Shown: piece by piece, positions 26,084 through 33,467 of the stretch | How the letters are laid out: the number at the start of each line of letters is the position of its first letter | How positions within the stretch are numbered: position 1 is the first letter of the stretch | DNA from: Sphingorhabdus pulchriflava | GTDB taxonomy: Bacteria > Pseudomonadota > Alphaproteobacteria > Sphingomonadales > Sphingomonadaceae | Assembly (NCBI RefSeq): GCF_003367235.1 | Contig: NZ_QRGP01000001.1 | Span: 930,001-994,000, forward strand | Direction of reading: 5' to 3' | DNA: 64,000 nucleotides | Notes under the pieces: model-generated | The model's database searches: none | Told to the model about the DNA's origin: nothing | What the model saw: the letters and a program-made list of their open reading frames with translations, nothing else | Made by a program: the position numbers and the translations under genes

Positions 26084-26356
26084 TCAGCGCAAGCGTTCGA
26101 TTTCGCGGCCCAGATTGAGGCTGCTGTCGGTCGCGATCCGTTCCATGACCGAAAGCCTGTCTTCCAGACGGAGCATTTGGCCGCGCATCGCTTCATTTTC
26201 GTTGACCAACAATTCGGTCTGCCGGGTAGGCGTCAGTCCCTCTTGAGCGAGAGCTGCCTTGACCTTGCGGCGACCATACCACTGGATTGTGAGCGTGATT
26301 GCTGACCCCATCAATGCTCCGAGGAACAAGATGGCCATAAAATCGCCTTCGTGCAT
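26084..26356 (-). CDS. Small membrane-anchored coiled-coil protein of the psp array (90 aa)
   Basis: An N-terminal span (FMAILFLGALMGSAITLTIQWYGRR) leads into a charged linker and coiled coil LRLEDRLSVMERIATDSSLN, ending LGREIERLR. It is the first of the extra copies, directly after pspC (27 bases). The coiled-coil core is closer to PspB (RRLEDRLDTVERLVA, encoded two genes upstream) than to PspC, supporting origin from a PspB-like ancestor. Confidence 0.84.
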   Translation of the reverse strand: MHEGDFMAILFLGALMGSAITLTIQWYGRRKVKAALAQEGLTPTRQTELLVNENEAMRGQMLRLEDRLSVMERIATDSSLNLGREIERLR

Positions 26357-26383
26357 GTAATCCCTCCCAAGCCGACCTAGCGC

Positions 26384-26767
26384 TTAGCGCAGGCTTTCGA
26401 TTTCGTCGGCGAGTTGCTTGTTGTTGCTGACGTAAAAGGTTTCCATGTCAGCGAGGCGACGGTCGATTTCGCGGAAGCGCGAACGGATGTCGCGGGTCGT
26501 GCGGGCAGGGGACTGGCGGACACCCTGCCAGAATTTCTGCTCGGCCTTATCCTCCGTATAGAGGTGGATCGGCTTTTTGTCGGCCATCCAGGCGGTGATC
26601 CAATAAGCAATCAGCGTCCAGGGAAAGCCGCCCATCAATGTGAGCATGACCGCGCCCAGCCGAACCCAGAGGACATTGACCCCTGTATAGTCCGCTATGC
26701 CTGCGCAAACGCCCTTCCATTTGCCATTCTGCTTATCGAGATAGAATTTGGTGTGCATGCCAGACAT
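26384..26767 (-). CDS. pspC: PspC-domain envelope stress protein with the array's C-terminal motif
   Basis: The 127-residue product has a PspC domain at about residues 5-65: LDKQNGKWKGVCAGIADYTGVNVLWVRLGAV, then a membrane span. A soluble coiled-coil tail follows (SRFREIDRRLADMETFYVSNNKQ, LADEIESLR). PspC senses inner-membrane stress and, with PspB, recruits PspA. The tail ends in the same nine residues as the 95-aa small protein, so the motif was either copied onto PspC or spread from it. It starts two bases after the pspB stop. Confidence 0.93.
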   Translation of the reverse strand: MSGMHTKFYLDKQNGKWKGVCAGIADYTGVNVLWVRLGAVMLTLMGGFPWTLIAYWITAWMADKKPIHLYTEDKAEQKFWQGVRQSPARTTRDIRSRFREIDRRLADMETFYVSNNKQLADEIESLR

Positions 26768-26768
26768 C

Positions 26769-27059
26769 TCAGTTCTTCCTCTCCAGTCGGCGGATATTTT
26801 CTAATTGGGCATAGTCCTCACTCTCATGATCGAGGCGGCGGGGATGCCAATCGGGATTGTCGGCAGCGACAAGGCGTTCGACGGTGTCGAGACGGTCTTC
26901 GAGGCGTCGTGCCAGTTCGTGCATGTCACCTAGCATGCGTTCATCATCATTGGTCAGCGTTGCTGCGGTTTTCCAGCGGGTGACATAGTGCATCACCAGC
27001 CAGGGCAGCCCGATGAAGAGCATCCCGACGACAAAAATGGGTACAAGGGTATCTTCCAT
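26769..27059 (-). CDS. pspB: PspB envelope stress protein
   Basis: The 96-residue product has an N-terminal membrane span (LVPIFVVGMLFIGLPWLVMHYV, with the PspB-like PxW.MHY border) followed by a leucine-zipper helix ELARRLEDRLDTVERLVAADNPDWHPRR. The element L..R...VE.L..A..P.W is the PspB signature. It lies four bases after pspA. A C-terminal extension of about 25 residues beyond E. coli PspB is charged and helical. Confidence 0.92.
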   Translation of the reverse strand: MEDTLVPIFVVGMLFIGLPWLVMHYVTRWKTAATLTNDDERMLGDMHELARRLEDRLDTVERLVAADNPDWHPRRLDHESEDYAQLENIRRLERKN

Positions 27060-27063
27060 CGGT

Positions 27064-27732
27064 TCAGCCCTTCTTCATTGCTTTTTTCATGGCTTCGAGT
27101 TCGGCATCGACCTCGTCGATGGCGTTCAAAGCGTCGATCTCTTCGCCGAGCGTCTTGGGGCCATCGGCACCAATTGAAAGTGCATCGGCATAGCCCTGTG
27201 CCTCATCGACCCGGCGTTCGAGATCATCGAAGCGGCTGAACGCGTCGCGGACCTTGTCACCATTATACATGGTGCGCAGCTTGACCTGGTTTTCGGCGCT
27301 TTCGAGGCGCGTCATCAGCGCGTTCTGACGCGATCGGGCGTCGATCAGCTTCTTCTGCAGTTTGTGGATGTCGGCTTCTGACGCCTTCAGGGCATCGTCG
27401 AGCACAGCTACTTCCGAACGAAGCTGGTCGGCCATGTCGACCGCCTTCTTACGCTCGACCAATGCGGCCTTGGCCAGATCTTCGCGTTCCTTTGACAGAG
27501 CCAGCTGGGCTTTCTCGGTCCAGTCAGCCTGCAGATGGTCGAGCTTGGCGATATGGCGCTGCAGCTCTTTCTTGTCGGCAATTGTACGTGCGGCAGACGC
27601 GCGCACTTCGACAAGGGTTTCTTCCATCTCCATGATGATCATGCGGATCAGCTTCGCAGGGTCTTCCGACTTGTCGAGCAGGTCGGTGACATTGGCGGCG
27701 ATGATGTCGCGTGTCCTGGAAAATATGCCCAT
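27064..27732 (-). CDS. pspA: Phage shock protein A (PspA/IM30 family)
   Basis: The product is 222 residues, normal for PspA, and almost entirely coiled coil. The N-terminal amphipathic helix MGIFSRTRDIIAANVTDLLDK, the family segment AKLIRMIIMEMEETLVEVR, and long heptads to DEVDAELEAMKKAMKK all fit. ATG 27732 is chosen on this N-terminus, behind CGGAGT; the frame is open far upstream but lacks family sequence there. PspA oligomerises on damaged inner membrane, and in enterobacteria it also inhibits PspF, encoded divergently here. A long hairpin precedes the gene. Confidence 0.96.
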   Translation of the reverse strand: MGIFSRTRDIIAANVTDLLDKSEDPAKLIRMIIMEMEETLVEVRASAARTIADKKELQRHIAKLDHLQADWTEKAQLALSKEREDLAKAALVERKKAVDMADQLRSEVAVLDDALKASEADIHKLQKKLIDARSRQNALMTRLESAENQVKLRTMYNGDKVRDAFSRFDDLERRVDEAQGYADALSIGADGPKTLGEEIDALNAIDEVDAELEAMKKAMKKG

Positions 27733-27788
27733 TGGGTAACTCCGGATATTGAAACGTTCAGTCGACTGGAACATTGCACGAAAAGGGG

Positions 27789-27843
27789 CGACCGGGGCAA
27801 GCTCTTGTAGGGGAGCTGGGGGAGAGCTTTCGCGCCCCGGTCG
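27789..27843 (-). other. Long inverted repeat ahead of pspA
   Basis: CGACCGGGGC (27789-27798) pairs perfectly with GCCCCGGTCG (27834-27843). Immediately inside, AAGCTCT (27799-27805) pairs with AGAGCTT (27823-27829), with a four-base bulge on one side. The 17 pairs enclose a G-rich loop. It sits between the 59-residue gene and pspA, within the operon transcript, with no T-run, so an mRNA-stability or expression-ratio element is more likely than a terminator. Confidence 0.75.
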
Positions 27844-27856
27844 GCGGCTTGCAGCG

Positions 27857-28036
27857 TCAGGCAAGATAGGCACTAACGCCGACAGGCCGGTTGGACTGTT
27901 CTGCTGCATGGTGGCTGGCATCTTTCTGCTGAATGACAAAGGACGAAAGCCCGAATGCGATGAGCAGCAGCATCGAGATCGACGCGCCGACAATCGTTCC
28001 GGTCGGCTGGGTTTCGGTCTGGTTGAGCTTTTGCAT
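27857..28036 (-). CDS. 59-residue membrane protein, first gene of the psp operon
   Basis: ATG 28036 has a GAGGGA ribosome site seven bases upstream. The protein starts MQKLNQTETQPTGTIVG, has one membrane span (about residues 15-36, ISMLLLIAFGLSSFVI) and ends in a short polar tail (HHAAEQSNRPVGVSAYLA). It lies directly downstream of the sigma-54 promoter and before pspA, so it is the promoter-proximal gene of the operon. It lacks the array's coiled-coil motif. PspD/PspG-like function is possible by position only. Confidence 0.78.
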   Translation of the reverse strand: MQKLNQTETQPTGTIVGASISMLLLIAFGLSSFVIQQKDASHHAAEQSNRPVGVSAYLA

Positions 28037-28082
28037 TTTCTTCCCTCTTGGTTTCGGCCTTTGTGCGGCTTGCCAGAGACAT

Positions 28083-28099
28083 AGCAGGAGGCGTGCCAA
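28083..28099 (-). promoter_or_regulatory. Sigma-54 promoter of the psp operon
   Basis: Read on the minus strand, TTGGCACGCCTCCTGCT fits the -24/-12 consensus YTGGCACGNNNNTTGCW with one mismatch (C for the first T of the -12 element) and the exact GG-to-GC spacing. Predicted initiation is about 28072, 36 bases before the first ATG. The PspF enhancer-binding protein is encoded divergently next to it. Confidence 0.85.
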
Positions 28100-28210
28100 T
28101 TTGATGGCAATGGCGGAAATCCGTCTAAAATATACAAAACTGACACCAAAATCTGCTTATGCACCATGTAAAACTTGCCAAATGATGGTGAAATATGCCA
28201 ACAGTGGGGA

Positions 28211-29266
28211 ATGGAACGCGGCACGCAATTCATCGGCCAAAGCTCGGCCTTTCTGGATGCGGTCGAACGCGCCAGCCGCGCTGCTTCATTGAATCGTCCG
28301 ATTCTTGTCATTGGTGAACGCGGAACGGGCAAGGAATTGATCGCAGAACGTCTCCATCGCCTGTCGCAGCGTTGGGACGGCCCGTTGGTTACAATGAACT
28401 GCGCTGCCTTACCTGAGACGCTGATCGAGGCCGAACTGTTTGGGCATGAGGCAGGTGCCTTTACCGGTGCCACCCGTGCACGCGAAGGGCGCTTTGAAGA
28501 GGCGCATGGCGGCACATTGTTTCTTGATGAACTGGGCACGCTTTCGATGGGCGCACAAGAGCGCCTGCTGCGCGCCGTCGAATATGGCGAAGTCACGCGC
28601 ATCGGCTCATCCAAGCCTATTCGCGTCGACGTCCGCATCGTTGGCGCGACCAACGAAAGCTTGCCCGACATGGTCGCGAAAGAGCGCTTCCGCGCCGACC
28701 TTCTCGACCGTTTGAGTTTCGAGGTTATCACCCTGCCGCCTTTGCGTGTCCGTGAGGGGGATATCGAGGTGTTGTCCGACTATTTCGGGCGTCGCATGGC
28801 GAATGAGCTTGAATGGGATAGCTGGCCGGGCTTTGGTCAGGTCGCACGCCGCGCAATGGAAAATTACAGCTGGCCAGGCAATGTCCGCGAGCTCAGAAAT
28901 GTTGTCGAACGCGCGGTGTATCGCTGGAATTCGCCCGAACAGCCGGTCGATTATGTCCAATTTGATCCGTTTGAAAGTCCCTGGACAGCGCTTCCCGCCG
29001 CGAACGCCCAACCGCGCGAAAGCGAAAGTGGCGGTGGGCAAGAGGATGGCGCGGGCCAATCACGCCATTCGACCGATTTCTCGGCAATCAGTGAGGCGCA
29101 GATCAAGGTCGGCGATTTCAAGGCAACCACAGAAGCGTTCGAAAAAGCGCTGCTGGAACAGGCGCTTGCACAGCATCGCTATAATCAGCGGCAAACGGCC
29201 AAGGCGCTCAATCTCAGTTATGACCAGCTGCGGCACAGCCTGAAAAAGCACGACCTGCTGGGCTGA
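28211..29266 (+). CDS. pspF: PspF, sigma-54 enhancer-binding activator of the psp operon
   Basis: The 351-residue product has no N-terminal receiver, as expected for PspF. The AAA+ domain contains Walker A GERGTGKE, the sigma-54-contacting GAFTGA loop (HEAGAFTGATRAREG), Walker B GGTLFLDELGTL and the ENYSWPGNVREL segment. A linker rich in Ser/Gly/Glu follows (about 265-300), and then a Fis-type HTH (NQRQTAKALNLSYDQLRHSLKKHDLLG). ATG 28211 lies close to an AGTGGGGA purine block; a TTG 36 bases upstream is an alternative start. It faces the psp operon across 174 bases that hold the sigma-54 promoter. Confidence 0.95.
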   Translation: MERGTQFIGQSSAFLDAVERASRAASLNRPILVIGERGTGKELIAERLHRLSQRWDGPLVTMNCAALPETLIEAELFGHEAGAFTGATRAREGRFEEAHGGTLFLDELGTLSMGAQERLLRAVEYGEVTRIGSSKPIRVDVRIVGATNESLPDMVAKERFRADLLDRLSFEVITLPPLRVREGDIEVLSDYFGRRMANELEWDSWPGFGQVARRAMENYSWPGNVRELRNVVERAVYRWNSPEQPVDYVQFDPFESPWTALPAANAQPRESESGGGQEDGAGQSRHSTDFSAISEAQIKVGDFKATTEAFEKALLEQALAQHRYNQRQTAKALNLSYDQLRHSLKKHDLLG

Positions 29267-29270
29267 AAAA

Positions 29271-30005
29271 TCAGCCGTTGGATATCACCAACCGGTAGCC
29301 GACATCGAGTTCCTGCAGTTTCAGAATGTCGGCGTGCTGCTCCGCCCATGCACCGCTGTTCAGATCGATCGTTAGCTGTTCCAAAGCTGCCTCTGTCCCT
29401 TCGATTTTCCAGAAGGAGGACATTCCCTTCCGGATGATCGGGTCGAGATACGCCCGCGGTCGTCTCCAATAGGCATAGAGGAAACCGTCAGAGCAATCAT
29501 GCGGCACAGGCACGGTCGAGACAGAGACTGGCCCTAGCCAATTTTGATATTCATCGATTCCGGGCATTTGCCCCTCATCGAGTGTCACAAGCGCTGGCAG
29601 ATAGTCGGTCAGCCAGCATCCGCGATGCGACGGATCAAAGGTAAGCAGCACAATCGGCCCTCGGGTTACGCGGCGTATCTCGGCCAAGCCCTTCGCCTTG
29701 TCGGGCCAATGGTGGATTGTCAGAATTGCCATGGAAGCATCGAAACTTTTGTCTTCGAAGGGAAGGCTGTCGGCGCTCGCCTGCACTGCCGGCCTCAGAT
29801 GCGGGGGGCGTTGCGCAATCATTTCGGCGGATGGTTCGACTGCCGTCACCACGCGGTCGGTCGGCTCATAATTCCCGGCACCAGCACCCACATTGAGCAC
29901 AGTTCTGGCATTTCCCAGTGCGGCATGGATATGCCGACCAATGCGCGGGTCTGCTTTGCGCAAATTGGCGTAATCAGCACCGATTATGTCATAAGTTGCA
30001 GACAT
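29271..30005 (-). CDS. Class I SAM-dependent methyltransferase
   Basis: The 244-residue product has Rossmann motif I VLNVGAGAGNYEP, followed by AVEPSAEMIAQRPP (acidic loop 2), ASADSLPFEDKSFDASMAILTIHHW (motifs post-II to IV) and a C-terminal substrate lid rich in aromatic residues. It belongs to the Methyltransf_11 (UbiE/small-molecule) group; the substrate cannot be told. It is convergent with pspF across only four bases, and the two stop codons form the arms of a palindrome. Confidence 0.88.
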   Translation of the reverse strand: MSATYDIIGADYANLRKADPRIGRHIHAALGNARTVLNVGAGAGNYEPTDRVVTAVEPSAEMIAQRPPHLRPAVQASADSLPFEDKSFDASMAILTIHHWPDKAKGLAEIRRVTRGPIVLLTFDPSHRGCWLTDYLPALVTLDEGQMPGIDEYQNWLGPVSVSTVPVPHDCSDGFLYAYWRRPRAYLDPIIRKGMSSFWKIEGTEAALEQLTIDLNSGAWAEQHADILKLQELDVGYRLVISNG

Positions 30006-30040
30006 GGATTGGATCTAACGCCGGTAAGGGCTTCAAGCAA

Positions 30041-30649
30041 TTACCCTTTTTGGTCCGCGCGTTCCGCACCTTTGCCGTCGAGATTGAGAGCAACAAAATC
30101 CCAATCGATGGCCTCGTTCAAAATCGCATCGATATGCGCGGCGCGGTCGTTGCGGTAATCGATATAATAGGCATGCTCCCATACATCGAGGATCAGCAGC
30201 GGCGTATCGCCATGCTTCACCGGGCAATCGGCATCATGATAGCTTTTGATCTGCAGTTTCTCGCCGTCGAGTAGCAACGCAGTCCAGCCGCTGCCGAAAT
30301 GGCCGGTTGCTTCTTCTTTTAATTTTGCGAGCAGATCGGCGTGCGAAACGAATTGATCGGCAATCATATCGGCCAGTTTACCGCCGGGCGTTTTGGCTTC
30401 GAAGCTCAAGCATAGCCAGTAGAAGCTGTGGTTCCAGATTTGCCCGACCTGGTTGAATAAGCCGCCCTTGGCGCTTTGGATTAGTTCAACCAGCGATTTT
30501 CCCGCAAGAGCCTCGTCTTCAGCCACAAGCTTGTTCGCCTTGTCGACATAGGCTTTGTGGTGCTTGCCATGATGATATTCGAAAGTTTCAGCCGAGATCA
30601 GATCGCCGAAAGCTGTTGTGGCATAGGGGAGCTGGGGGAGGGTGAACAT
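30041..30649 (-). CDS. sodB: Iron superoxide dismutase
   Basis: The 202-residue product has the SOD N-terminal hairpin (PYATTAFGDLISAETFEYHHGKHHKAYV) with the first metal His, the segment FNQVGQIWNHSFYW with the second His and the Gln typical of Fe-type enzymes, and DVWEHAYYIDY with the Asp and His ligands. It dismutates superoxide in the cytoplasm. ATG 30649 (MFTLPQLPYA) is chosen from family length; the frame is open upstream. It lies downstream of the TetR gene on the same strand. Confidence 0.95.
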   Translation of the reverse strand: MFTLPQLPYATTAFGDLISAETFEYHHGKHHKAYVDKANKLVAEDEALAGKSLVELIQSAKGGLFNQVGQIWNHSFYWLCLSFEAKTPGGKLADMIADQFVSHADLLAKLKEEATGHFGSGWTALLLDGEKLQIKSYHDADCPVKHGDTPLLILDVWEHAYYIDYRNDRAAHIDAILNEAIDWDFVALNLDGKGAERADQKG

Positions 30650-30755
30650 CGCTTGTCCTTTTCTTTGCGCAGGAGTGACGCTGAAATCACTATATAGGAA
30701 CGCACTCTGTGGTTCCGATAAAAGCAGCGATGGAAGGGTGCGCAGACGCGATGGG

Positions 30756-31373
30756 CTAACCTGCAGAGTCAATTTTGGTCAGAAAATGGATCGTTTCGCG
30801 AGCCATTGAACGAAGCATTGTTTCCTTAGTGCCAGCCCGGGCTCGCAGCGCGATGCTTTGTAAAGTGGCTGTAGCGATATGTGCCAGTTGTTTTGCTGAC
30901 GCCGAAGGCAAGATTTCACCACAGGATTGTGCGCATTCAAAGCGCCGCTCAAAGGCTCCATCGATCTGGTCTATGACCGTTGCGAGTTCATCGCGTATTG
31001 CAGCATCGCTGCTGGCTTCGGCGGGCGCAGTACACATAATCATGCAACCGCGCGGGATCGAACCGGATAGATAGAGCGTGATGGCCGCATCGAAAAAGTC
31101 TGTCAGCTCGTCCGCAATGGGTGCTGCGCCAGCCAACAGTGCAGTCAAGGCTGCGTTCAGCTGCGCCTCAACGGCGTTTAGCGATGCAAGGTACATTGCG
31201 TGCTTGTCGCCAAACAATTCGTAAAGACTGGGTCTACTGACACCTGCGGCCTCTGACAGCTCGGATAACGACGCTCCGGCATAGCCCTTGTCCCAAAATT
31301 GGTTGAGCACCGCTTGACGGACAGCCGCCTCGTCGACTTGCTTTGGGCGTCCGCGACCTTGCTTGGTTTTCAT
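30756..31373 (-). CDS. TetR-family transcriptional repressor
   Basis: The product is 205 residues. The N-terminal TetR DNA-binding domain reads VRQAVLNQFWDKGYAGASLSELSEAAGVSRPSLYELFGDKHAMY. The ligand domain contains RGCMIMCTAPAEASSDAAIRDEL, a form seen in the AcrR/YxaF-like subgroup that responds to aromatic or electrophilic compounds. It is divergent from a GST-like gene across 91 bases that hold three related operator half-sites, so it very likely represses that gene and itself. Confidence 0.9.
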   Translation of the reverse strand: MKTKQGRGRPKQVDEAAVRQAVLNQFWDKGYAGASLSELSEAAGVSRPSLYELFGDKHAMYLASLNAVEAQLNAALTALLAGAAPIADELTDFFDAAITLYLSGSIPRGCMIMCTAPAEASSDAAIRDELATVIDQIDGAFERRFECAQSCGEILPSASAKQLAHIATATLQSIALRARAGTKETMLRSMARETIHFLTKIDSAG

Positions 31374-31389
31374 AATATCCTACCGAGCT

Positions 31390-31438
31390 GCAGATAAATA
31401 TTGACGGCTATTATTTATCTGCATATCGATAGATAAAT
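31390..31438. promoter_or_regulatory. TetR operator cluster overlapping the GST promoter
   Basis: GCAGATAAATA (31390-31400) and TATTTATCTGC (31412-31422) form a perfect 11-base inverted repeat. ATTTATCT (31413-31420) and AGATAAAT (31431-31438) form a second one sharing the middle arm. A candidate promoter is interleaved: TTGACG (31401-31406), 17 bases, TATCGA (31424-31429), reading toward the GST gene at 31465. Binding here would block RNA polymerase directly. Confidence 0.75.
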
Positions 31439-31464
31439 CAACCGCCCATCCGAAAGGATTTTCC

Positions 31465-32079
31465 ATGCAGCTCTATTTCGCACCTTTGTCCTGCTCGATG
31501 GCGACGCGGATCACGTTGTATGAGCTGGGGTTGGAAGCGGAGTTCCACCAGGTGGGGTTGATGAACAAGCAACTGGTTGCAGACGGCTCTGATTATCTGG
31601 CTATCAATCCGAAGGGGCAGGTTCCTGCTTTGCGCACTGACCACGGCGACATTCTGACCGAAGGGCCAGCCATTCTGCAATATGTCGCTGATCTAGATCC
31701 AGACCATCGCATGGCACCCGCCGCTGGAACGATCGGACGGGCCAAATTGCAGCAATGGCTGAATTATATCGCGACCGAGGTGCACAAGGCGGTGTTCTAT
31801 TTCCTGTTCAATCCGGCTTCTCCACTCGAAGCGAAGGCCTTTGCGCGTGATACGCTGCTGCCTGCTCGATATGATTTTCTCTCGCGGCATCTAGAGGGGC
31901 GTCACTATCTGCTCGACCAGTTTTCGGTCGCCGATGCCTATCTGGCAACGACGCTCAATTGGGCGGCACCCGCCGGCGTCGATTTGGCGCAATGGCCGGT
32001 GCTGAAGGCGTGGCACGAGCGGATTTTGGTCCGCCCGGCTGTGGCGCGCGCTTTTGGCGAAGAGCTCGCTCTGCGTTAG
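31465..32079 (+). CDS. Glutathione S-transferase family protein
   Basis: The 204-residue product has a thioredoxin-fold N-terminal domain (LYFAPLSCSMATRITLYELGLEAEFHQV) with the glutathione-binding segment VPALRTDHGDILTEGPAILQYVADL. The helical C-terminal domain contains FSVADAYLATTLNW. It resembles beta-class bacterial GSTs, in which a Cys near residue 10 often contacts glutathione (Cys10 here). Divergent from a TetR repressor, so probably an inducible detoxification enzyme. It overlaps the convergent nitroreductase gene by four bases. Confidence 0.92.
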   Translation: MQLYFAPLSCSMATRITLYELGLEAEFHQVGLMNKQLVADGSDYLAINPKGQVPALRTDHGDILTEGPAILQYVADLDPDHRMAPAAGTIGRAKLQQWLNYIATEVHKAVFYFLFNPASPLEAKAFARDTLLPARYDFLSRHLEGRHYLLDQFSVADAYLATTLNWAAPAGVDLAQWPVLKAWHERILVRPAVARAFGEELALR

Positions 32080-32753
32080 GCGTCAAACCCTACGAAGGTT
32101 GCGGCCTCGGCCACGGACTTGCGTGGCGGCACAACGGCGTTCGACGGGAAGTCCATATCGGGCCAACCCAAAGCGATGCTCTTCATGATCACCTGATCGT
32201 CTGCGATTCCCGCATGTTCTCGGACGACAGGCGATTGCATGATGCCCTGGCTGTTGATCACTGTGCCGAGCCCACGTGACCAGGCGGCGTTGACCAGTGC
32301 TGTGGCCACAGCGCCGCAATCGAACGGGGTATCATCGCTGCCGTCGAGCACCTTGTCATAGGTGATAATCACACACACCGGCGCATCGAACTGGCGGAAA
32401 CCGCGCAGCACCCAGTCCTGCCGCTTTTCCTTATTGTCGCGCTCGATCCCCATCGCGCCGAATAATTGCTTGGCGACGTCAACCTGTCGTTCGCGATGGA
32501 TGCCTTCAAATGCCTGGCCGGTGCGGAATTCGCGTGACTGGGGAACGCCAGCTAGCGTGCGTTCGGTGTTACCCTTGCGGATACGGTCGAGCGGTTCGCC
32601 GGTGATGACGTAAAAATTCCACGGCTGCGTATTCATCGACGAAGGCGCGCGCATGGCCAGTGTCAGGATTTCCTCGATCAGCTCGCGCGGAACCGGGTCC
32701 GGCTTATAGCCTCTTATGCTGCGGCGACCAAAAATAACGTCATCAAAATCCAT
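32076..32753 (-). CDS. Nitroreductase family FMN-dependent oxidoreductase
   Basis: The 225-residue product starts FDDVIFGRRSIRGYKPDPVPRELIEEILTLAMRAPSSMNTQPWNFYV, the nitroreductase FMN-binding signature with the RRSxRxY and PSSxNxQPW elements. The C-terminus has SIALGWPDMDFPSNAV, also typical. It should be a homodimeric NAD(P)H-dependent reductase of nitroaromatics or quinones. It lies next to the TetR/GST pair, which fits a detoxification neighbourhood; its own regulation is unknown. Confidence 0.93.
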   Translation of the reverse strand: MDFDDVIFGRRSIRGYKPDPVPRELIEEILTLAMRAPSSMNTQPWNFYVITGEPLDRIRKGNTERTLAGVPQSREFRTGQAFEGIHRERQVDVAKQLFGAMGIERDNKEKRQDWVLRGFRQFDAPVCVIITYDKVLDGSDDTPFDCGAVATALVNAAWSRGLGTVINSQGIMQSPVVREHAGIADDQVIMKSIALGWPDMDFPSNAVVPPRKSVAEAATFVGFDA

Positions 32754-32764
32754 CTCTCTCTCCC

Positions 32765-32796
32765 GTTAAAAAAGGCGGCTCAAAGGCCGCCTTTTC
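32765..32796. terminator. Bidirectional terminator between the PuuD-like and nitroreductase genes
   Basis: AAAAGGCGGC (32770-32779) pairs perfectly with GCCGCCTTTT (32786-32795) around a six-base loop. A further A-run on the left gives a T-run on the minus strand, so it should end transcripts of the minus-strand gene at 32816-33379. Confidence 0.88.
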
Positions 32797-32815
32797 CATT
32801 TTTCTGTGTCGGCTG

Positions 32816-33379
32816 TCAGCCGCCGTTGAAACCGATCATCGCGTAGAGCATCGGGATCGACAGTAGCGTGTTGGTGCGCGAAAACATCATCGCACGGGTT
32901 GCGGCTGCGGCCTTGGTTGCATCGTCCGCCTCGACCAGACCGAGCGCCTTTTGTTGGGCTGGCCAGATCACAAACCAGACGTTAAAAGCCATGATCAGCG
33001 CCAGCCACATGCCGATGCCGATCAGGCGGTGGCTTTCGGCAAGCATGAGAGCATCGACTAGATAGCCTGCGCGCCATGCGATGATCAGGCCGAAAAGCAC
33101 AGTGAGCGCCGCACCCCAGCGGAAGAAAAACAAGGCCGACGGCGCGATATGTTTCGAAACACCCGGTTTCAGTTCAGCCGGGATTTTGGGCATGGTCGGG
33201 ATCTGGACGAAGTTGAAATAATAGAGCAGCCCGATCCAGAGGATGCCAAAGAAAGTATGCAGCCAACGGATTGTCTGTTGTTCCAAATCGCCATTGGCAG
33301 GAACGCCTGCAATCAAAAGCAACGCAAGGACCAGGCCGACGCCCAGCACCGCGTGCAGATTTCCAAAAAACTTCGCCAT
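32816..33379 (-). CDS. Membrane protein like the N-terminal domain of PuuD-type urate hydroxylase
   Basis: The 187-residue product has four to five membrane spans. The segment IRWLHTFFGILWIGLLYYFNFVQIPTMPKIP is the signature of the Urate_ox_N domain found in PuuD, where it is fused to a cytochrome c. Here the cytochrome part is missing: the gene ends at IPMLYAMIGFNGG with no CXXCH. Stand-alone copies are common in alphaproteobacteria and their activity on urate is not established. No purine catabolism genes are nearby. Confidence 0.82.
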   Translation of the reverse strand: MAKFFGNLHAVLGVGLVLALLLIAGVPANGDLEQQTIRWLHTFFGILWIGLLYYFNFVQIPTMPKIPAELKPGVSKHIAPSALFFFRWGAALTVLFGLIIAWRAGYLVDALMLAESHRLIGIGMWLALIMAFNVWFVIWPAQQKALGLVEADDATKAAAATRAMMFSRTNTLLSIPMLYAMIGFNGG

Positions 33380-33467
33380 TTCGCTTCCCCTTTAGGCTCT
33401 GGTTTAAAATCGTAGGTCGACCCTAACCAAGCGAAGGCGGCGTTACAAGGGGTAGGGTGCGCAGGAA

